Shown in pieces: positions 35,535-48,300 of a DNA stretch of 64,000 nucleotides. Under the pieces are notes generated by a model. It was not told the DNA's origin. It saw nothing but the letters and a program-made list of their open reading frames with translations, and ran no database searches. The position numbers and the translations under genes are program-made. The stretch is from Closterium sp. Naga37s-1 (taxonomy: Eukaryota; Streptophyta; Zygnematophyceae; Desmidiales; Closteriaceae). The DNA is taken from positions 4,022,501 to 4,086,500 of the forward strand of contig CANJKZ010000142.1 in NCBI GenBank assembly GCA_947471745.1, in the 5' to 3' direction. The number at the start of each line of letters is the position of its first letter. The stretch's first letter is position 1.

Positions 35535-36990
35535 TACACTGGAGACGAGTATTGTAGTATGGAAGGAGGAAAGGTGTTCAAAGGTGCAACAGGTGGATTC
35601 TGTGTAGGTCGATTCTTTAATGTTTGGAGTGCTTTTCTGCCTTAACTGCTGACACCCGTGCTGCCTCTGGTAATCGTGCATGGTATAAAGGTACCTGAAG
35701 TAGGAAGCCAGGACCCCATGATATGGTAGTTGTACTTGGTAGAGACATAGGTGATGGAAAAAAAATATAGATATTGTTTAAAATAAAAAAGTGGACTGAA
35801 CATGGAAGTGAGGGCGGGTCATACTCATCACAATTTGGGAAATCACACAAAATTTTCGAAAATGACCACAGTTCGGAAAACAAACACCAAATCGTGCGAT
35901 TTCATGAGCAGTGTCCATTTGGTGCTCGGAAAGGTAAAGGTAAAGGAGGGAGGAAATCCCCCTTTGGGTTACCCCCGGCTGTCGATCGTAATCCGCCTAC
36001 CCACTTGTTTACACGCCTCGCTGGGTATCGAGGTAAGGATATATCCACTCCGAGATGAGCAGTGCGAAATCCCCTCCTGGGGGGCTGGCGGAACTCACCG
36101 GCACTGGGGTTTGATCCCGTAACCTCATCCTTCGGAAGTCCCATTCTACTTGACTGGGCCACTTCAGGACTGGCGAACTCTCAAGTCATGATACATTCGG
36201 TTCAACTTTTGATGCGGTTACCCTGCAAAAAAGGGTTACATCGGCCAAAACTGACCTGACCTGTGATAGGTATGACCCGCCCTGATGATACGAAAGCAAG
36301 CATGTTGGCTTGGATGGAGTGATCTCCGCACAGATGTGGATTTCACGCCTAGGTTTTACTGTAAGACTTGACGCGTTGTCGTAGACTTGACGGCATGCCG
36401 GTGTGGTCGGGCAGAATTGAACGGTACTGGATGTTCTCGAAGAGGCTCGTGACAGGAAACGAGGGGAGGGAGGAAATAGAGGCCCAATCAGAGCAGCCAA
36501 AACCACTTTCGAGACGGCGGAGGTTCGGCAAGGCAGCACACCGTCAGCTTCCTTCTTCGGCAGCTTTTCTTCCACCCTCCCCTCAGGACGCGTCACCTCT
36601 TTGTAACATTGCAGGATCGGAGGCTACCACCGGTGTTTGCACGATCGATCTTAACACCAGTGTTTGCACACAGCAGATTCGCAACACCTAGGCACACCGA
36701 GCCAGGGGTTACAGGTTCGAAAATTTATGGTGCAAAATTGCACGATGTTTGATGTCCGGCACATCGATCGCGCGAGCGAGAGGTGACAGCAGCTTGATGA
36801 CCAGTTTACTGTACACTTGCGTAAGCGCGCTAATTCAGGAAACCACGCTCTTGGCGATGTCGCCAAAACACTGTAAAATCTAAACCCCGAACCAACTCCG
36901 GGTCGATCAGCAATTTTTTCACGAGAGGTGACGCGTCCTCACTCTCTCCCTCTCCCCTTCCACTCCACCTTCCCCTCTTCCCAACGACCC
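35535..36990. other. LACS 3' flank and intergenic DNA
   Basis: The LACS 3' UTR should lie in the first few hundred bases. 36390-36600 holds weak open frames only. 36900-36990 is pyrimidine-rich and ends at the MULE target site. Apart from the tRNA-like piece listed separately, I see no gene. Confidence 0.5.
36060..36180 (-). repeat. possible tRNA-derived (SINE-like) fragment
   Basis: The minus strand carries an A-box-like AGTGGCCCAGTCAAGTAG and, about 35 bases later, a B-box-like GGGATCAAACCCC, the spacing of an RNA polymerase III promoter. The cloverleaf does not close convincingly, so this is a decayed tRNA-related repeat at best. Confidence 0.3.
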
Positions 36991-36999
36991 CCATTTTCC
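36991..36999. other. 9-bp target-site duplication, left copy (CCATTTTCC)
   Basis: Direct repeat identical to 49394-49402, immediately outside the terminal inverted repeat. Nine bases is the length typical of Mutator insertions. Confidence 0.93.
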
Positions 37000-37194
37000 G
37001 AGAGAATGACTCCAGTGGCCAAGAAGGTGATTCACTATCCCTCGCGTGGCCACGAATGACTCGAGTGGCCACCAAATTTGGTGATAATGACTCGAGTGGC
37101 CACGCCAGGGGATTCTAGCTGGCTTTTTTTTCTTCGGCGCATTACCCTACGGGGCTTTGTAGCCCCGAAATTCCCCATTCGTGCGAGGGTTATC
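37000..37194. repeat. MULE left terminal inverted repeat
   Basis: Starts GAGAGAATGACTCCAGTGGC and contains repeated ATGACTCGAGTGGCCAC modules. It matches the reverse complement of 49199-49393 with few mismatches. Confidence 0.95.
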
Positions 37195-38082
37195 CTTAGG
37201 TAGTGTTCCGTTCTGTTCCGCACCCGAAAATTTCGCCAGGCTCACGGACGCGAAAGTGGCCCGCTCACTGTACATTGAAAAACAGTACATTGACCAGTCA
37301 TTTACGGCCAAATGCTCGACAAATGAGCGCGCGGTCAATATAATTCACATCCAATCAGCGAACGAGCATATGACTTCGCGATCATATACTGCAATTGACC
37401 CGAAACGAACCGACACTGCAAAAACGACCGCGCTCGATTGGTCAGGAGATATGCGCGTCCAATCAGGTGCCATCGTATAGTTCCCGATCATAAACTGAAA
37501 TGATCGGCCGTCGGTTCGCGAGAAATCAGATGACCGCGCGTGATTGGTTTGTCTTGTTCGCAGGATATGACCAGACATTGCGCGCCCAATCATAGAACGT
37601 CCAAACAAAGGCGCAGTCATATATTATATAAGGCCGCGCAATAACCTTTATGTGCGCGCATTTTTGATGATGCGTAGTGAGCTTATAAAACCTAAACATA
37701 AAATCCAAAAACTTATTCTCCCTGAGTATATTTGGTATGTCGTGGCTACTGTCTTGAGTTTTGTTTTGCCGTTACTCTAGATAACACTGTGAACACCTTT
37801 CATGTGGTGATATGCGCGGAGGGTTATACTGCTCTGCATATATCTATTGGCATGTCAGGTTAGGATCGACGCATGTATACCATAGTTTAAGTAGATCGTT
37901 TTGATGTTTACGGATCACGCAATTCCAGTATCACCAAATGTCACAGGATTTACTGCGTTGCTTGACCTAGGAAGGCATCGATGATGTCGTCTGCTGGCCC
38001 TGCACACGGTCATGAAACAAATTCAAGAATTATTACATGGTTAGGATTTTGACGGGCTATGGATACGCAAAACTATGACACA

Positions 38083-41000
38083 TCAACACATCTCACCTGC
38101 TGCTGGCTCACTTGCCAGTGCGGAGCCGTGCGACGGGGGGTTGGGGTTGTTGGGTGCAGTGGGCATGCTCAGACTGTGCTGGGAATCTGTCATGCCAACT
38201 ACCTTGGCCTGTGCATTTTCCTCAGAGGGCGGAACCTGGTGGGCGTGTGGGTCTGTTCCCTGTTGTGCCGTGCTGGGTGCAACGGCTGGTGGTGTGGGTA
38301 GGACATGCGGATAGGGTGCTGTGTTTTGTGCTGCGGTATGGCCTGCAGGGTTGGGAGCAATGGGTACTGCACGGACTGGGTGTACAGAAATAGGTGCTTG
38401 CACCTGGCCGAATGGATGGATTGGGATATGGTTGAATGGAAATGGCTGGGATGGATAATGGAGGTTGGGAGGAGGGTGGCTCTGGCTGTACGGCTGCCAT
38501 CCACCTTGGTTTGGGGTCGCACCGGCGTGTCCCGCGAAGGTGGCAGCTGGCTGATGGTAGCCAAACGTGGCTCCAGGATGCTGGTGGGAAAAGGGAGGTG
38601 GGGCCTGTGTGTGAACTCCAGTTGCCGCTGGGGTGGAAGGCTCAGGGAGGCTGCTGAGCACTGCACGCCAGTTCCTCCACTCTGGCCACCGCTTGGCATC
38701 CACAATCCGCTCAACCCCTTTTGACGTCAAACCCTCCAAGCACCTCCTGTCCTCCTCGGTCAACTCCACCATCTTTGAGCCGGAGAGGGACGGTCGGCAG
38801 ATGTGAGCGGCTGCGGCATAGGCTGTTGCGGCTTCCAGGATATCGGTGTACCGTCCGAGCGCTAAAAATTTGCCTCTAGGACCATCTACACACAGCTTCG
38901 CCGCCCACTTATTTTCCCGTTTGCTTACTCCTGTATAACCTGAGCTAGGAGCTCTACCACGCGCGTTATTGCGACTCGTCGTCTCTGTCCCTGCGCTGTA
39001 TGCTGACACCAAATCCACGTCGGCGTTCGAGGCTGTCAAACCATGCCCAGAACCCACGGCCTCGCCAGCACCCACGGCCTCGCCAGCACCCACGGCCTCG
39101 CCAGCACCCACGGCCTCGCCAGCACCCACGGCCTCGCCAGCACCCAGCAAGCCTCCAGCACCCTCAGCACGCACCCCCACTTTCGCACTGTTACTCCTCG
39201 CACCCGCGGCCACAGGACCCTCACCATGTGCCCCTCCCATGCTGTCATACGTGCCAGCATTGACCCTTCCCTTGACTTCCACAGCTGCAGGTTCATCAGT
39301 TCCACCGTCCCCTGCCTCATTACCATGTCCCTCCCCTGCAGCCTCACCGTCAACGCCATGCTGCGGAGCACGGGAAAGCATCAGCTCACGCAATTGCCTC
39401 TCGAGCTTGGCAATAGCCACTGCCTGACCCTCATTGCGAACCCCCAGCCTATGCATCCGTTCGGCCATCTCCGCTCTCCACTCCTTATCCTCCACCTCAT
39501 CGCCAATCACCTCAGCCTCATGCGGTTTCGTTATCTCATTGCCAGGAGGGATCTCATGCCCAGCTGCCGTGAGCTCGCCGATCAGCCGCCCTTCTGCAAG
39601 AGCGCATACATCCTCCCGTAACCCACGTCGGTACGCCAACGGGCTCATGCTGAACCGCACCCCGTTCTCAGCACCTTCGAAACACGCCTCCACAAGCGCA
39701 TGTATGTACTGGCAGACGAAGATGCCGCAGTCAACATCGTTCTGCTGCAAAGGCATCTGCCACGCCTGCAATACGGGAAAGGGTCATGCTGTGTTAAACA
39801 TAACTGAACGCACCATGCACATACTGAATGTAGCACTCAGCACATTGGCACCATACACCCGAAAACACTCCATTGGCAGTTTCGCAGCATCGTGACCAAG
39901 GGTGCACCATGCGCATGGTTGTGGCAGGGTTACATCGGTTGCTATAACAGCATGTCAGCGCATGCAGGTTGTTGCAAGTTATACGAGCGTACAACATGTA
40001 AACACACCTTCATGACTTGTGGCTGGAATCGCCCGAGCCTCGCTTTCATCTCTTCTATAGGTCGGTTTCCGTGCTCTTTCTCGAAGGCCATGCCGAGCAA
40101 ACTGTGAGGGCGTATGGGAAGGAAGTGGACGCGGTTGAAGTTTGAATGCATGACACATAAACTCGCACGATCATTTTTTAGTGCTTGTAAGGGAAATACA
40201 AGTGGCTCTCTAAACACTTACTTGGTCATGTTCTTGAATGCATTGCCTCCCACAGCATGCATCCCAAGGGAGTCGTACAGCAGCAACCACGCAGGGGGGG
40301 TGGCGGTGTTGTCGTCGAGCGGGAGGGTCACAACTCCTGGATTGACCACAATCATCACGCTGAAATGAAACCTGCATCGTCACCGCATTACACCACTAAT
40401 GTTACAATCAGGCAAAGCAACACCGGAAGCCATATGCTTCAATGCTAGACCACAAACGGGATCATGTCACTTACCCGCCGTAGATTAGCATAGCGAGATA
40501 GTCGAAGCTGAAGATCGACGGCCTAGAGTCTCCACTGGCTATCTTGCCCCGAGAGCAGAAGTACTCGTAACTTTGACTGTCCAACGCGAGCCACGTCTTG
40601 CCGTTGCTCAACTTTGGTTGGCGGATGTTGAGCACTCTGCGGTGAAATAGGGAGTACAACATATGGCACACGGGTGAGACAATCGGATGTGCGATAATCA
40701 AGACACAAGGTATAGCACGAGATTTTGGGTGTATGTTGAAATGCGCTTACATATTATGGAAATCGATGAGCGGCTGCGTGATCGGCTGATCATCTGTGAT
40801 GTGCAGAGCGTCGGCCATCGTGATCACGGCCGTCATGCCGTGATGGTCGCGAATCGCATTCGTGGGGAAAAAGGGATGCTTAAAATTCCCCGCAGTAGCT
40901 CTAGACAAGTCTTGTGTATTCAGGAACGGGAGCTTTTTACCACCAGTGATTTTCTCGATGAGATCGTCCGGGGCTCCCATCGGCGTCTCAAACTCCGGCT

Positions 41001-41217
41001 CTACGCCATAATCGTGCGGGGCTATTTTCAAAACCACCGGATCAGACGGCGTGGAGCACTCCTCCTTGTTTGTCGTCGCGTTTGCGGAGGCCAATTTTAG
41101 CCTATCACTACGACGAACACCGTCTTCCTCTCCCGATACCACGTCGGGCGTTGACGTGCCATCGCGTCCTCGTTGACGTTTCCCTCTACCACGAGCTGCA
41201 CGACCTGACATCTCCAC
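38083..41217 (-). CDS. Ulp1-type (C48) cysteine protease fused to an AP2 DNA-binding domain, MULE-encoded
   Basis: Five exons (41217-40751, 40636-40475, 40371-40222, 40101-40008, 39765-38083) with consistent phases give 851 residues. The protease core runs from about residue 165 to 330. Its catalytic His is in HFSVMIVVNPG (H212), the Asp in LLLYDSLG (D243), and the Gln and Cys in LQQNDVDCGIFVCQYI (C304), so the SUMO-protease triad is complete. A likely coiled coil follows (about 390-420), then five GAGEAV repeats, then an AP2 domain at about 565-615 (SGYTGVSKRENKWAAKL...LGRY...AATAYAAAA) and a Pro/Gln/His-rich tail. Ulp1 genes are known cargo of MULEs, but I know no standard family joining Ulp1 to AP2; the domain pair sits in one uninterrupted exon. 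Function in transposition or in deSUMOylation at specific sites is inference. Confidence 0.9.
39043..39146. repeat. 18-bp coding repeat (GAGEAV)n
   Basis: Five tandem copies of gcctcgccagcacccacg inside the last exon of the Ulp1-AP2 gene, read on the minus strand as GAGEAV repeats. Confidence 0.93.
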
Positions 41218-42442
41218 GGCCTACACGCTCGCTGTCCGCACTAGTATTAAGGAAAATGCAGTTTGTGATAGGGCGGGGTGCTAGAGACCTAAAACGGTAG
41301 AAGCTTATGATCCACTCATGGCACTATCTAACCCTAACTTTGTGTTCTGCTTGACATATCGAGAGCAATATGTCTGCCGTATGGCGTGGTTAAATGGTGC
41401 AGTGGTTTGGGTTCAAACCCGTACCTCTCGCACGATTACACAGTTATGCTTTTTCGTTTGCCGACGGTCGATGTAACGAGTGCCTTTTGCAATTTCGCAC
41501 ATTGTACGGAGGCACTAATAGTATTGGTTGCGCTGTAACCGTAGCCGGACTTTCGAAGAAAATCGAAGTTGAATTGCGCATGAATGTTCTTGATGCGCAA
41601 GAGGGAAGACGAGCAGCGCATATGACGCTCAAATGCGCGAACCAATCACATGCGAGGTCAAAATTGACCGGTCAAAATTCAAACACAGTCAGATAAACAC
41701 GAGTGCATATGATCGGTTATATGCACCGACCAATCAAAGGCATCGAAATTGGCCGGGCTAATCCACGCGCAATCCCACCGGTCAAATCGCCGTGCTATGC
41801 ATATGATTCAATCAAGCGCGCCAACCAATCAAATTCATGCCGGAATTGACCGGTCATATAACCCGCGCTAATTGATCAGTCATGTCTGCGTGGGATATGA
41901 CCGGCGGAATTGACCGGTCATATCCACTTATGGTTGGCACGTCGGCCAAGACCGGTAAAGTGCACGATTTATTTGCACGCGTTGGTGTACGCGTTGTTAC
42001 GAAATGAGTGTGGAAATTAGATATGGCTTCAGTGTAACTACTTTTTCATCTGCTGAGTACATTATCAAAGTGAATTAAAAACACGCAATGCATACGTGCA
42101 AATCAGGCATCCAAATTGCATTGTTATGATCGGTGATTTATCGATGTACTTGATTTTGTATTTTGCGCAATGTGGCCTCTTGATTCGGTGCAACAAATTC
42201 ATTTCTTAAACATGAATTAAATAATGATATGATTATGACGGAAAAAATCACCGATCAATGATACTTGGCCAGCTACCTAACAAGGTTGTGTCTAGCAGCT
42301 AGGGCAATACATGGAATGTGTCAATGGTGGCCCACATCGAAATATAAAAAAACCGCATGAAAAAAAATATAAAAAACCACCAAAAATGCCCTGACACACA
42401 GCGTTGAACACTATGTTGTACCTTACGTCTGCGCTCAATATA
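41218..42442. other. MULE internal non-coding DNA, 5' flank of the Ulp1-AP2 gene
   Basis: AT-rich and without supported genes. 41650-41940 holds several copies of a GACCGGTCA(TAT) motif on both strands, mixed with GACCAATCA; the same motifs recur at 45040-45240. Confidence 0.55.
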
Positions 42443-42447
42443 GGACC

Positions 42448-42623
42448 TGTGAAGATAAGCAGTAGAAGAAGGCGCCATAGCTAGGAAAGCCCTAGCTAGG
42501 CAAGAAACAGTTTAGGCAAAGAGGGAGTTCACTAGCAGGAATGAGGATACAAATAGCAAACCCTAGAAGGGTTGTACTCGCTATAGAGCACCCCACTACA
42601 GGCTAGAGCATAACATTCTGACA
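42448..42623 (-). repeat. TRIM LTR (3' copy in element orientation)
   Basis: 176 bp, TG...CA bounded, near-identical to 43915-44090. Confidence 0.93.
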
Positions 42624-43369
42624 CACCCCCATAGCCAAAGTGGGGTGTAATCAGCAGAGCAAGCAAAACAGAACAAGCTCAGGGTGGATCACAATGTCAC
42701 CACACATTCTGAGCACAAGTACAAGAAGCAATAGTTTAAAGTTCACAATTATGAGCAAAGCTAGAGGCTATCGCAGAGGGCAAGTGAGGAGGAGGAGGCG
42801 AGACTGTAAGAGGAGAGGAGATAGGAGGCGACGACTGAAGCTGCAGACACACGGGCAACAGGAGGCACACTGGCACAGCGGCTACCGGAACAGCGCTCCG
42901 GACTACTGGAGTAACTGGCCCCGCGGCTAAAAGTAGCGGCAGACGAGCAACGGACCCACGGGCGACTGGCACAGGTGGCTGCGACTGGGCTACCGGAGCA
43001 ACTCCCCGGACTACAGGTGCTGCTGGCGACACGACGGCAACCTTCGTTCAACCTCCCCAAACAGTCCCACCCCCCCTGACACACACCCCCTGCTTCACCC
43101 CTAGCTCCACTCCCCCTTCACCCCCCTTAGTACCACTCCGACGGCTCCAACAGGTCCACCCCCCTCAGCGGCAGCTGCAGCACTGGGAGACGGAGGAGGA
43201 GGAGGAGCAGGGGACGGCACACAGAAGCTGCACCCCCATGCCCCCCACCCCCAAACCCTAATTCAGGAGAACGGGCAGTAGCAGGGGTGGGGCGCCATCA
43301 GAAGCACGGGGGACAGCGGGCAGCGCAGGGGCAGCGAAGAACGGGCCGCCCACGGGCCTGGCACAGCCG

Positions 43370-43805
43370 CCCGAACCGCGCGCAGGTGGCCCGAGCCGCG
43401 CGCGGGCCTGGCGCAGCCCGTACGGGCCGCGCGCGGGCCTGGCGCAGCCCGTACGGGCCGCGCGCAGGCCTGGCGCAGTCCGTACGGGCCGCGCGCGGGC
43501 CTGGCGCAGCCCGTACTGGCCGCGCGCGGGCCTGGCGCAGCCCGTACGGGCCGCGCGCAGGCTGTACGGGCCGCGCACAGGCCACGACGGGTGACGGGGG
43601 GCGACGCGCGGGTCCCCGTCGCCCGTCGCAGCGCCTCCCGGGAGCGACGCGCTGCGTGACGGGGCAGAAACCCGCCGCGCGCCTCGGGGCGCACGGCGGG
43701 CAGAGAACCGCCGCGCGCCTCGGGGCGCACGGCGGGCAGAAAACCGCCGCGCGCCTCGGGGCGCACGGCGGGCAGAAAACCGCCGCACGCTCCGAGCGCG
43801 TGGCG
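43370..43805. repeat. two GC-rich minisatellites inside the TRIM
   Basis: 43370-43580 repeats a roughly 30-bp unit around gcgcgggcctggcgcagccc; 43665-43805 repeats a roughly 36-bp unit around cgcctcggggcgcacggcgg. They make long artificial open frames. Confidence 0.9.
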
Positions 43806-43914
43806 GGATGAAAAATCCGTTGCACGCCACGGGGCGTGCAACACAGAGAGTAGCAGTAGCAGCGGAAGCAGTGAGGTGGGACCCACAGGCCAGGAGCATA
43901 TCGCTCTAAAACCA

Positions 43915-44090
43915 TGTGAAGATAAGCAGTAGAAGAAGGCGCCATAGCTAGGAAAGCCCTAGCTAGGCAAGAAACAGTTTAGGCAAAGAGGGAGTTCACT
44001 AGCAGGAATGACGATACAAATAGCAAACCCTAGAAGGGTTGTACTCGCTATAGAGCACCCCACTACAGGCTAGAGCATAACATTCTGACA
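43915..44090 (-). repeat. TRIM LTR (5' copy in element orientation)
   Basis: 176 bp; followed on the minus strand by the primer-binding-site-like TGGTTTTAGAGC. Confidence 0.93.
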
Positions 44091-44095
44091 GGACC

Positions 44096-45353
44096 CACAT
44101 AGCAGTGCAGATATTTGTATGTGAAATATTTTCCCGGCCGAATGGTGCATTTTTGTTCCTACAGTTTATAAGGTAATATGGCAGACCATGATAATGTGTT
44201 TTCTTAACGTACCACCACTAAACTGCAACACCATATTGATTGCACCATTATATGCAATGGACCATCGTCATTAATGCTTGTGATGCGGAAGCCCGGTTAG
44301 TTGCAATGACAACACATGGAAACACTTGGTATTGCCTGAATCACAGGTAGGGTCCGGTCACAATGGTTACACCACATCGTTAACCTACGCTATTTCTTTG
44401 CAATTGTTACTTGTGTTTCGCCATAAATGCTTGGGGAACATAACCCTCTTAATTGCAGTCACGACACATGCAAACAAAGTGTAATGATAACTCCAGCGAG
44501 AGGATCCGGTGGCATTGGTTACACAACATGGCTGAATTACAATGTTACCGAGCAATCCCTTATTGCGGCCTTTGCAGTGTGGTAACTTTGCCACCGTTGA
44601 TTATTACCATGGTTGCTTCATACCATGTTTGTGCTACCAGTCCGTAACTGTTGCACTGGTCTTAGTGTCAATTGTGACATTGAGAACATTATACATAAAC
44701 ATCCTAGTGCCATGGTGGAGAAACTCCACTGACGCAATGTTATATCCATTTGTGCCATGGGTACACATTGAGCACGGCAAATCATATTCCATGCATTCCC
44801 GATTAGAAAGTAGGAATGTTGTGCCGACACTGCTCTCCAGCCTACTGCATGACACCATAAGCGTGAATACATGTTTCAACAACACCCTGCGGGGCACCAC
44901 AATTTACGTGAGGAAGTTTTGACATTTACAACCATAATTCCATTGTAAATATATCATTTAACGAAACCACTTTATTGTATCCTTCTCTCGGATGTAACGG
45001 TATGCGTGCGCGGTTACATCGAACCCCAAATTTGCCTGGTGGACCGGTGATATGCGCGTTGTGTTTCGACCAGTCACATGCTCTTGCGTATATGACCGGT
45101 CATATACGAGGCTGCATATGCGCAATCGGATGTGCGTGTGGGGTATTACTGGTCAAGAGCGGAAGGCTATATGGCCGGTCAATTGTTCACGATAATGTCA
45201 TTGGTCGGGAACATATGATCATATGACTGGTCATAAGTGGGATCATTAATCTAAGTTCGTGAGAGTCTCCTATATTCATATATAACCATAAAATAAGCAG
45301 CCTCCCACAGTTCCTATTATTCAACACTCAGCAAATAATCGTACCCCACAACA
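44096..45353. other. MULE internal non-coding DNA between TRIM and transposase
   Basis: No supported gene. Loosely repeated ggttacaccaca and tgcaatg words lie in 44200-44660. Several (G)ACCGGTCATAT-type motifs lie at 45040-45240, close to the transposase 3' end. Confidence 0.5.
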
Positions 45354-48300
45354 CTAGTTTGCTACATGATACACCTCTGACCCCCCATATTTTCCCTTAC
45401 ACTTCTTCCTGGTATGCTGAGTAGACCCACAGTCGCCACACTTGTATGTCCGTTTTGGGGCTTCACGCCTTCGGTTAGATTGTGGCCGCCCTGATCCTCT
45501 CTGCACAAATACGGGGGGGTCACAAACTCCCTCCTCAACGGGCTTGGTCTCCGCGATGACCGTGTCTATACACGAATACGGAATGAGTGCCGAGTACGTC
45601 CTTCTCCAGTTCTCCGTCTTCCAGTACCTGGTGATCAAGGGGATAACATCCATTTGCCTATCCCGTAAGTGTGCAAACGCATGAGAACAAGGAAACCGAT
45701 ATTCTTGCCAGTTCTTGCACTCGCATAATCTCTCTCCCACATCATTGTTGAAGGAGAGGGGACGTCGGTCCAAAGAGCTCCCCTTGTTCCGAACTCTTGC
45801 CTTGCTCGGCCCATTGCGTGTCACCCTGTAACCACGGCTTCGGTTCTTTTTCAGCTCAAACCGCTTCTCAGCTTCGACCGTCAATGCATGCTGCCAGTTG
45901 GATGACTTTTTCTGCCCATCCGAGTATATTTTAGCCATCCAATCCCACATGCCCGCCATCACGTAAGATACCGGCAAGATGCGGATCTTCTTAATAGCGT
46001 TGTTGATCGACTCCACCATCTGGCTGCTGTAAATGCCAAACCGACATGTGGGGGCATAACACCGTGCCCATTGCTTGATGAATACTGTGATCTTCTTTTT
46101 CCTCTTGTATCTCGGTCCATCCTGGCCCGTGCGAACAATAATGCCCGCCCCATCCTCCATTGTGTCACTGTCCACACGCTCAGCATCAGCATTGCCCGAC
46201 CCCCCCAATCCCGTCTCTACACCGTGGTTAACGTCCGTTGCCGCTGCGGATTCGTTGGCCCGACCCATGTTTGTCGGAACATCCTGCTGCGGCAGTGGCT
46301 GACGCGCACTTTGGCTCCCTTGCGTAGGCAGGTGTGCTACTGGTGAACCGGCGCGTTCCCGCCTTCTTGCACCTGCCTCTCTTGCACTCCGCCTTCCCCT
46401 GATAATCTCCATCCTCCGCTGGCGTCTCATGGCCGCGTGTTGCGCTGTTGTGGTGGATGGCGGTTGAGTTGTAGTATTGTTGGATTGGCAGCCATGGCCC
46501 ATGTCTGTACGCTCCTCATCCCCATCATGCTCCGAATCCTTCCCGCAGCTGATTTGACTCCCATCCTCCACGTCAAAGTGCTCCTTGAATACTTCATCTG
46601 TGGTATCTGCCTCCGCCTCACTGTCTGATATGGTTGTAGCATTGTCTCTCTCATTCTCACCTGCCGCTGCAGGGTGCGCGGATGTGGTTGCTGTCACACG
46701 ATCAAGTGGATGCATGTTCTCAGCAGCCGCCGATTGAGGCTGCATGTCTCTAGGCCGGTGACACGTGGGATCTGCAGTTGGCATGGGGGGCAACCCATGG
46801 TCCCTTTGGGGCGGCTGCGATGGAAGCTGCTGAGATGGCTGCTGCTGGAATGCTGGCTGCTGGCCTGATTGTTGCTGACGTGAATGATGATGTACTCTTC
46901 TGTGGATTGACGGTGTACGCTGAGATGGTGGCTGTTGTAATGGATATTGCCGAGCGTGTGGCAGCTGAGATCGTCCCTGCAACGATGATGGTGGTTGTGT
47001 CAATGGCTGCTGGGATGGTCGTTGCTGAGATGGTGCCTGCTGAGAAGGTTCCTGCTGTGATGGTGCATGCTGCCCTCCCCTGCGACCACTCCTCCTTTGC
47101 CGCCGCACTTCCATCCTTGCCATTCTCGCGCTTCTAGCAGCACCCGTACGGCTTGTCAACCCATCCCCCGCATCTCGCTCCCGTGCACGCTGGTTGGCCC
47201 CGCGTCCGCCACGGCTCTGCTGCGCACTGGCCTCCTCGACCCCAAAGAGATAGTTAGCCATTGCAGCACATTTGGCCCGACATCTCCTCACGAGTTTGCC
47301 AAACTTCCGCTTAGTGCGGCAGTTGGCGAGTTTCTTGAAGAGTTCGGAGGCGTTAGGGCCAAACTTGAGCACATTCTGCTCCAAGTGCCAGCTGCAAAAG
47401 TAGTGGGGGAATTGGGATGGGAAAACTTCTTTAACCGCCGAAATTAAGCCCTTGTCACGATCGCTGATGAGGGAGGCATCCTGGGTGGCCGGCCACGACG
47501 GAAAATGCCTCAACAAATGCTCACAAAACCACTTCCAACTATCTTTGTTTTCACTCTCGCACAGGCCGTAAGCGAGTGGAACAAGCTGGTTATTTCCATC
47601 CTTAGCAGCTGCTACCAAGAGCGTGGCCCGTTGCGCACGAATAAGAAATGTACCATCCAAACCTATGACTGGACGACAGAACCTTAGAGCAGTTCTTGAC
47701 GCCGATGGGGCGACAAAAGCCCGGAAGAAAGCGTGATCCCTTGTCACCAGATCGAGCGTTGAATCGGCGTCAATCTCTTTGAAGCGTTCCAACACCCGCG
47801 GAATGTAGCGAAAAGACGTTTTCCAATCTCCAAAACGTTCCTTCAGCATCTTTTCCTTGAGCCTGCAAAAACGGACGATAGTGTGCAAGATAACAACAGA
47901 AGGTGGCACACACATGAGGTGGAAAGGGTGATTAAGAACTTGCATGTGACAATAGCAGTCATGTGGAATGAATGCTAGAAAACTTACCGCCAAGATTGTT
48001 TATAATTAATATCGGGACCACCGGTAGACGCAATCTGTTCCTTGTACGTCCCGGGAGGGTGATGTGGTGCAGCTTGGACAAGATTGCCGTGATGACGCTG
48101 CAGATAGGACACTTTATTTGTCGTGTGTATCACGTAGCGGTCCCGATCAACGAGTGAGCAGCAGTGGGATGATGGGGCGGACAGTTTATCGACACGCCAA
48201 AACCCACCCACTCCGTCAGTAGAGTACTCACACTGCCACCGGCACGGGGGTTTACGACGCTCATGTTGACTCATGCAAATGGCTTTGGCTCTGTTTCGCC

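Larger units (their letters stand above)
42443..44095 (-). mobile_element. TRIM-type LTR retrotransposon nested in the MULE
   Basis: 176-bp LTRs at 42448-42623 and 43915-44090 differ by about one base. Both have TG...CA ends. The element is flanked by the 5-bp target duplication GGACC (42443-42447 and 44091-44095). Orientation is minus: right after the upstream LTR the minus strand reads TGGTTTTAGAGC, close to the tRNA-Met primer site, and a G-rich polypurine stretch (TATGGGGGTG) precedes the other LTR. The interior of about 1.29 kb has no gag or pol, only GC-rich minisatellites, so it must depend on proteins from another element. Confidence 0.93.

Noticed and set aside
38709..38724. TTTGACGTCAAA palindrome in the Ulp1-AP2 gene as another linker
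   Set aside because: No flanking duplication and it encodes normal protein sequence; the short palindrome can occur by chance.
41380..41440. tRNA-like GGGTTCAAACCCG box
   Set aside because: A B-box-like word is present, but no acceptor or D-arm pairing closes a cloverleaf.
43258..43945. GC-rich open frames of about 210 codons in the TRIM
   Set aside because: Caused by minisatellites lacking stop codons; no gag or pol motifs and several frames open at once.
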